Program-made: the position numbers and the translations under genes
From: CAG-877 sp963645945
Lineage (GTDB): Bacteria > Bacillota_I > Bacilli_A > RF39 > UBA660
DNA length: 37,019 nucleotides
Reading direction: 5' to 3'
Assembly: GCA_963645945.1 (NCBI GenBank)
Contig: CAVIUA010000029.1
Span: 1 to 37,019, forward strand
The notes under the pieces: model-generated
Database searches by the model: none
The model's input: only the letters and a program-made list of their open reading frames with translations
Told to the model about the DNA's origin: nothing
Shown: piece after piece, positions 32,740 through 37,019 of the stretch
Layout of the letters: the number at the start of each line of letters is the position of its first letter
Numbering within the stretch: the stretch's first letter is position 1

Positions 32740-33627
32740 TTGAAGAAAAGATTTTATCTAATTATATTATTAGTATCAAGTTTAATATTATTATCTGGTT
32801 GTGGTGTTGATAAAGTGATGGTTGATAATCCATTATCTGAAAAACAAATTATTTCTTATATTCAGAAAACAATTTATAATGATATTGGTGATGATGTAAT
32901 AGTAGAAATAATTTCTAAAGATGATTTACAAACTTGCACCGATTGGTTTGATGGTTGTATTAATTCCCAGTCTGTTGAAGGTGGATCATCGTATAAAGTA
33001 AGAATAACTTGCAAAGATAATATCGAAATAATTGGAACTGGCACATATTCTGATGGATATATTGAATATGATGAACGGTATTCAAATGGTAAAAAAATAG
33101 TTAATAGTACATTTACTAATAATTATAAAGAACAAAAAGGTTTATATTTAATAAATAATGAATTTAATAATTTGTTGAATCAAAATTTTAATAGATATTA
33201 TATATATAAAGATGTAAGTAATGAAACAGGATTTGATATTTTTATAAATTCGTCTAATTATAATATAATTAATATATTAATAGAACAACTTGATAGTATT
33301 AAAGAAAAATATAAATATTATACTTCATCAACATATAGTATTTATATTTATAAGGATGAAAGTGCATTTGATTCTACAAACTTTGATTTATACAAAAATG
33401 GTAAAGAAGATTTTGGGGGACAATCATATGGTAAAGATATGATAGAACAGTATACAGGAAAAGAAGTTATTAGAATTGGTTTTAGTAAAGACTTTAATTA
33501 TGAATTATTTACAAGTAATGGTACTTCAGATGCAGACACAAATGAAGAGTATATTGATTATAATACTTTTGATTATTTAGTTTTTTGGTATGGTTATGGT
33601 GGTATGCAAATTTTTGGAGTTAAATAA
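32740..33627 (+). CDS. Putative lipoprotein of unknown function
   Basis: A 295-residue exported protein. The signal sequence MKKRFYLIILLVSSLILLSGC ends in the lipobox LSGC with Cys21, so it is lipid-anchored outside. The mature part is rich in Asn, Tyr, Asp and Ser, with a Cys pair (TCTDWFDGC); I do not recognise a family. The start is TTG 32740 with an AGGATGTGAT site, as no ATG fits. It lies between the two comEC repeats and ends before a clean terminator, so it is cargo of that segment. Confidence 0.75.
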   Translation: MKKRFYLIILLVSSLILLSGCGVDKVMVDNPLSEKQIISYIQKTIYNDIGDDVIVEIISKDDLQTCTDWFDGCINSQSVEGGSSYKVRITCKDNIEIIGTGTYSDGYIEYDERYSNGKKIVNSTFTNNYKEQKGLYLINNEFNNLLNQNFNRYYIYKDVSNETGFDIFINSSNYNIINILIEQLDSIKEKYKYYTSSTYSIYIYKDESAFDSTNFDLYKNGKEDFGGQSYGKDMIEQYTGKEVIRIGFSKDFNYELFTSNGTSDADTNEEYIDYNTFDYLVFWYGYGGMQIFGVK

Positions 33628-33639
33628 AATAAATTTATG

Positions 33640-33664
33640 GCAGAAAAAAACTTCTGCTTTTTTA
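33640..33664 (+). terminator. Terminator after the lipoprotein gene
   Basis: GCAGAA (33640-33645) pairs with TTCTGC (33652-33657), followed by TTTTTT. It isolates the comEC fragment downstream from the lipoprotein transcript. Confidence 0.85.
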
Positions 33665-33699
33665 CTGTCCAAATTCGTATGCATAAACGTATGTCATCA

Positions 33700-33980
33700 C
33701 ATGGCGATCAAGATCATGTAGGAGAGGCTATTAACTTGATAAATAATTTCAATGTAAAAAATGTCATATTTAATGTAGGAAATATTAATAAACTTGAAAA
33801 AAATATTATTAAAGTCCTAGATAAAAAGAAAATAAATTATTATAAAGATTTAAGTGAATTAAGTGTCTTTAATAATAAACTATACTTTTTAAATACCAGC
33901 ATTTACAACAATGAAAATGATAATTCTAATGTCCTTTATTTTAATTATAGTAATTATCAATTTTTATTCATGGGTGATGC
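33700..33980 (+). repeat. 281-bp perfect direct repeat, copy 2 (comEC fragment)
   Basis: It is identical to 30756-31036. The left edge at 33700 is abrupt, since the sequence before it is unrelated to comEC. Confidence 0.97.
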
Positions 33981-34269
33981 CGGTATAGAAAAAGAAAAAG
34001 ATATCTTAAATGAATACAGTATAGAAGATATAGACTTTCTAAAAATTGGCCATCACGGTTCAGATACCAGTAATGTTAAAGAGTTTATTGATATTATGAA
34101 TCCTAAGTATTCTATTATTAGTGTAGGGGAAAACAATAGGTATAATCATCCTAAAAAATCAGTACTAAATCATTTAAACAATTCTAAAATATACAGAACA
34201 GACCAAGATGGAAGTATTATGTTTAAGATTAAAAATAATAAATTAAAAATTGAGACTTGCAGTCCGTAG
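33700..34269 (+). pseudogene. comEC 3' fragment with alternative tail
   Basis: It encodes the last 189 residues of ComEC, from HGDQDHVGEA onward, in the same frame. The first 281 bases match comEC exactly. The remaining 289 encode a diverged tail (GIEKEKDILNEY, IGHHGSDTSN, then a C-terminus ending ETCSP) with no insertions or deletions relative to the tail at 31037-31325. There is no credible start: the upstream ATG at 33637 sits in the terminator hairpin. Loss of one repeat unit would join this tail to the comEC body and give an intact gene. Its own metallo-beta-lactamase fragment alone would lack the first motifs. Confidence 0.85.
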
Positions 34270-34281
34270 GAAGGAGTAAAT

Positions 34282-34669
34282 ATGAATTATTATAATGAAA
34301 TAAAAGAAAAATTAATTAAAAGTGAAATATATGATAGAGCAAAAGATTATTTGAAGGATAGGCATAAGGTTAGTGTTTATTTCGAAACTGGAAAATTGCT
34401 AAGTGAAGCTGGCAAAGAATATGGTAAAAATATAATTAAACAGTATTCTAAAAATCTAATGTTAGAAGTTGGTAAAAAATATAATGAAAGAACACTTTAT
34501 GGAATGAGAAAATTTTATGAAGTATTCAGCAATGAAAAATTGAACTCACTGGGTTTAAAATTGAGTTGGAGTCATTATAGAGAGTTAATAACTATTAAAA
34601 GTTACTGAGTTTAAAGCTGAATATATATCCCAAGTACAAAAGTATATGAATTATTATGAATTTGTGTGA
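34282..34669 (+). pseudogene. Broken second yhcG-family nuclease gene
   Basis: ATG 34282 follows GGAAGGAG and opens a 108-residue frame matching the DUF1016 N-terminal region (RTLYGMRKFYEVF, KLSWSHYRELITI). It stops at 34606-34608, where relatives continue for over 200 residues. Directly after, in another frame, EFKAEYISQVQKYMNYYEFV up to TGA 34667-34669 matches the late GQMQMYVNYYD part of the family. So most of the nuclease domain has been deleted. It follows the comEC tail as the complete yhcG does upstream. Confidence 0.82.
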
Positions 34670-34675
34670 TATAAT
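34667..34675 (+). promoter_or_regulatory. Extended -10 promoter of the acetyltransferase gene
   Basis: TGATATAAT (TGn plus TATAAT), 50 bases before ATG 34725, without a clear -35 element. Confidence 0.5.
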
Positions 34676-34724
34676 AGAACTATAAGAAAAAGATTGATTG
34701 CAACTTGAAAGGTAGTTGATTTTA

Positions 34725-35216
34725 ATGAAATATGAAATAATATTTGAATCAGAAAGAATAAATTTTGTAAAACTAACAACAGAATTGGTTGATGAATATT
34801 TAAAAATGGTTAATGACATTGAGGTTCAAAAATATATAAGTCATAATAGAAAAAAATTCGAATTAGATTCGGAAATTGAATGGGTAAAAAATAAATTAAA
34901 AGAAAAGGCAATTATTTTCTCAATGATTGAAAAAGAAACAAATGATTTTATTGGAAATATTGAAATAATGCATATAAAAAACAAAATTGGAGAAATAGGA
35001 ATAGCAATTACTCAATTAAAGCAAAATAAACATTTTGGGCAGGAAGCAATTTCAAAATTAATAGATTATGCACTCAATGTATTAAAATTGGAAGGTTTAG
35101 ACTTAAATGTCTATAATTTTAATCAAAGAGGAATAAAGTGTTATGAAAAAGTTGGGTTTGTTATCGATGGAATAGGAAAAACCGATGATGACATTCATAT
35201 GTCTTTAAAAAAATAG
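34725..35216 (+). CDS. GNAT-family N-acetyltransferase
   Basis: A 163-residue acetyl-CoA-dependent acyltransferase of the RimJ/RimL-like branch. Visible marks are the SERINFVKLT start, NDIEVQKYISHN, the FIGNIEIMHIKNKIGEIGIAI strands, a modified acetyl-CoA loop (LKQNKHFGQEAISKLIDYAL, where R/Q-x-x-G-x-A is usual) and VYNFNQRGIKCYEKVGFV near the end. The substrate is unknown. ATG 34725 was preferred over the TTG at 34716, as AAAGG lies upstream. A terminator follows. Confidence 0.87.
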   Translation: MKYEIIFESERINFVKLTTELVDEYLKMVNDIEVQKYISHNRKKFELDSEIEWVKNKLKEKAIIFSMIEKETNDFIGNIEIMHIKNKIGEIGIAITQLKQNKHFGQEAISKLIDYALNVLKLEGLDLNVYNFNQRGIKCYEKVGFVIDGIGKTDDDIHMSLKK

Positions 35217-35220
35217 TATT

Positions 35221-35248
35221 AAAGATCTAGAAATAGGTCTTTTTTTGT
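35221..35248 (+). terminator. Terminator after the acetyltransferase gene
   Basis: AAAGATCT (35221-35228) pairs with AGGTCTTT (35235-35242) with one G-U pair, followed by more Ts. Confidence 0.8.
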
Positions 35249-35349
35249 TTATATGGAATTTTCTTTTAATTTAAAAAATGCAATTGCCCTTTTAGCAAAC
35301 AAATATTTGTATTTTATTATAGTAAGACAAGGTTATGGAGGTGTATCAT

Positions 35350-35616
35350 ATGTATAAAGATTATAAGTTTAAACTATGTCCTGTTTGAGTCATAATAAAA
35401 ATAGTGCAAGGTGCAGCAAAGAATAAATTAATTAAAAAAGAAGAATCAATTGCAGTGGACCTTGTAATATGCAAACAAGATAACAAATACATTATAAAAT
35501 ATTGCTTCAATTATAGAATAATAAATAATATGAACTGGTTTAACAAAAATGTTATAATAAACAAAGGAAAGTGTTATTATGAACATAAATCCAGAGTCAT
35601 ATGGAAGAATTGTTAG
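35350..35616 (+). pseudogene. Small ORF interrupted by TGA at codon 13
   Basis: ATG 35350 has a strong GGAGGTG site and encodes MYKDYKFKLCPV before TGA at 35386-35388. The same frame stays open for another 75 codons (QGAAKNKLIKKEES, then VDLVICKQDNKYIIKYCFNY), overlapping the next gene's start. I do not recognise the protein. It may be a gene broken by one stop, a leader peptide, or chance. Confidence that it encodes a product is low. Confidence 0.35.
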
Positions 35617-35902
35617 TGCTGCATTATTACAAGATAATTGTATATACATAGGGAGAGAAGGTCATCATGCAATTTTCACCATGGAACCTTTAGGCGTACT
35701 AAGAAGTGCTAAACAAGGTTTTGTTACAGAATATGGCTATTTTGTGAATAGAGAAACCGGTTTATACATTGCAAAATATTTTGACCAGGTAGATACTAAA
35801 TATAATCCACAAGATAGACTAGTAAGTGAAGATTTAAAAAAAGATGACTTGAAAGTACTAAGATATGTCAAAAAATATTCATATAAAGAAAGACAAAAAT
35901 AA
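35579..35902 (+). CDS. Small hypothetical protein
   Basis: A 107-residue protein. Its middle (GREGHHAIFTMEP, KQGFVTEYGYFVNRETGLYIA) resembles short uncharacterised proteins common in gut bacteria and phages that share a G-RH...QGF-T--G-FV-R--A pattern. No function is known to me. ATG 35579 follows AAAGGAAAGTG. It stands alone before dnaI. Confidence 0.7.
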   Translation: MNINPESYGRIVSAALLQDNCIYIGREGHHAIFTMEPLGVLRSAKQGFVTEYGYFVNRETGLYIAKYFDQVDTKYNPQDRLVSEDLKKDDLKVLRYVKKYSYKERQK

Positions 35903-35935
35903 TAAGCATAACACTTCTAATTTTCTCTTGAATAA

Positions 35936-35964
35936 TAGACAAAAAGCAAAAATTCATATACAAT
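35936..35964 (+). promoter_or_regulatory. Promoter of dnaI
   Basis: TAGACA at 35936-35941 and TACAAT at 35959-35964 with 17 bases between them. Confidence 0.65.
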
Positions 35965-35982
35965 GTATTTATGGTGATTTAA

Positions 35983-36888
35983 ATGAAAAACATTAGTAAC
36001 GTTATATCAAATTTAGATGAAGTAAAATTAGATCATTCTTTTCAAGACGCTTGTAGTGATAAAGAATTTTATGATTATGTATATTCATTAGGAATAGCAG
36101 AAGACACTTTAAAGAAGTATACATCTAGCTTGGAAGATAGTTTTGAAGAATATAAAAATTGCAAGAACTGTCCTGGCCTTGAAAAATGTCCTAATAAAGT
36201 ACATGGATATAAATATAGTCCTGAAAAAGATCAGAATCTAATTAGATTTTCATACATAATTTGTAAAAAACAAGAAAAAAAATATCATGATGATGCTTAC
36301 AAGGAAAACTTAGAATTATTTTGCTTACCAAAGGAAATTAAAGAAGCTTCATTAAAAAACTTATATAAAGACGACAAAGCAAGATTACCAATAATAAAGT
36401 ATTTTAAAGAGTTTATTGATAGTTATACAACTAATGAAAAAGCTAAAGGCCTATATCTAACTGGCTCCTTTGGCTCAGGCAAAACATACATGATAGCAGC
36501 ACTTTTTAATGAAATGGCTAAAAAAGGAGTTCAAAGTGCACTGATATATTATCCAGAATTTTTAAGAAGTTTAAAATCTTCATTTCAAACAAACTATAGT
36601 GAGAAATTTGATTATATAAAAAAAGTTCCATTATTATTACTTGACGATATAGGTGCTGAAAATTGTAGTGCCTGGTCAAGAGATGAAGTTCTAGGACCAA
36701 TACTTCAATATCGTATGGAACAAGGCCTACCTACATTTTTTACTTCAAATCTAACAATGGATGAATTAGAACAGTCTCTAGCTGTAACAACATCAGGAGC
36801 AGACAAAGTAAAAGCTAGAAGAATAGTAGAAAGAATTAAACAATTAACAGTTACCTTAGAATTAATAAGTAAAAATAGAAGAAACTAA
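35983..36888 (+). CDS. dnaI: Primosomal helicase loader DnaI
   Basis: A 301-residue AAA+ protein that loads the replicative helicase at origins in Bacillus-type bacteria. The N-terminal domain contains a zinc-type Cys cluster (CKNCPGLEKC, about residues 60-69), as in DnaI. The ATPase domain has Walker A GSFGSGKT from about residue 161, Walker B LLLLDDIGAE, and sensor TFFTSNLTMDEL. The length is normal. GGTGAT precedes ATG 35983. In Bacillus dnaI follows dnaB and is near thrS; dnaB is not adjacent here. Confidence 0.93.
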   Translation: MKNISNVISNLDEVKLDHSFQDACSDKEFYDYVYSLGIAEDTLKKYTSSLEDSFEEYKNCKNCPGLEKCPNKVHGYKYSPEKDQNLIRFSYIICKKQEKKYHDDAYKENLELFCLPKEIKEASLKNLYKDDKARLPIIKYFKEFIDSYTTNEKAKGLYLTGSFGSGKTYMIAALFNEMAKKGVQSALIYYPEFLRSLKSSFQTNYSEKFDYIKKVPLLLLDDIGAENCSAWSRDEVLGPILQYRMEQGLPTFFTSNLTMDELEQSLAVTTSGADKVKARRIVERIKQLTVTLELISKNRRN

Positions 36889-36899
36889 AATCAATTACA

Positions 36900-36950
36900 A
36901 AGTACTTCAAAAATATGAATTAAACAATTTATCATTGAAGTGCTTTTTAT
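36900..36950 (+). terminator. Terminator after dnaI
   Basis: AAGTACTTCAA (36900-36910) pairs with TTGAAGTGCTT (36935-36945) with one G-U pair, followed by Ts. Confidence 0.75.
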
Positions 36951-36993
36951 TTCAAAAATATCTTTATACGATACCCATAGAGTCTGATTTTGC

Positions 36994-37019
36994 TTGACAA
37001 ATAAGCACTTTTCAAGTAT
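36994..37019 (+). promoter_or_regulatory. Promoter cut by the window edge
   Basis: TTGACA at 36994-36999 is followed after exactly 17 bases by TAT at 37017-37019, the start of a probable TATAAT. The gene it serves lies beyond the window. Confidence 0.6.

Noticed and set aside
33637..34269. A separate 210-residue metallo-beta-lactamase gene starting at 33637
   Set aside because: The ATG lies inside the lipoprotein terminator hairpin, no ribosome binding site is present, and homology to comEC begins only at 33700.
35386..35388. Selenocysteine at the TGA after LCPV
   Set aside because: No recognisable family and no clear SECIS-like hairpin directly after the TGA.
35404..35616. A 70-residue gene starting at GTG 35404
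   Set aside because: No ribosome binding site, low-complexity content, and it is in frame with an upstream better start cut by TGA. It also overlaps the next gene.

Overview
The window is an AT-rich chromosomal segment of a low-GC Gram-positive bacterium, most likely an uncultured gut member of the Bacilli (RF39/Mollicutes-like lineages fit; this is inference). Reasons: the rimP-nusA-ylxR-infB-rbfA and rpsO-pnp operons, a DnaI-type helicase loader, comEA-comEC, Shine-Dalgarno sites of the AGGAGG and GGTGAT types, TTGACA/TATAAT promoters, and several shortened proteins (RimP, SMC). TGA is used as a stop and Trp is TGG, so the standard code applies.

Left end (1-2260): most of a diversity-generating retroelement (DGR). 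It has an Asn(AAC)-rich, relatively GC-rich template repeat at the very edge, two strong stem-loops, an Avd-like four-helix protein, and a DGR-type reverse transcriptase with a C-terminal MutS-domain-I-like extension. No variable repeat or target gene is visible, so the target probably lies upstream of the window or elsewhere.

Middle (2380-29000): mostly housekeeping genes with lineage-specific oddities. In order: a DUF4143 ATPase with a repeat-flanked promoter; a single polypeptide joining a VanY/LdcB-type carboxypeptidase to the tRNA pseudouridine synthase TruB; a tandem J-domain/transmembrane/LysM protein; a CaCA exchanger; a Nudix gene broken by a Trp-to-stop change; the nusA-infB operon; a NERD-HRDC protein and an FNT channel; a membrane protein; a CPBP protease; rpsO with a structured leader, then pnp; a degenerate deacetylase; a short SMC; peptide deformylase; a 54-residue YjcZ-like protein missed by length filters; FtsW/RodA; a PLC-like protein; a membrane-anchored hypothetical and a decayed copy of that gene pair; and a DHH-DHHA1 phosphodiesterase.

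Right end (28580-37019): comEA and comEC, followed by a recombination-built accessory region. A 281-bp stretch of comEC is repeated perfectly 2,944 bp downstream. Each copy runs into a different but colinear comEC tail and then a yhcG-family nuclease gene (the second one broken). Between the copies lie a dinD fragment, a hairpin that may be a small RNA or terminator, and a lipoprotein gene. Next come a GNAT acetyltransferase, an interrupted small ORF, a small hypothetical and dnaI. The window ends inside what looks like the next promoter (TTGACA, 17 bp, then TAT).
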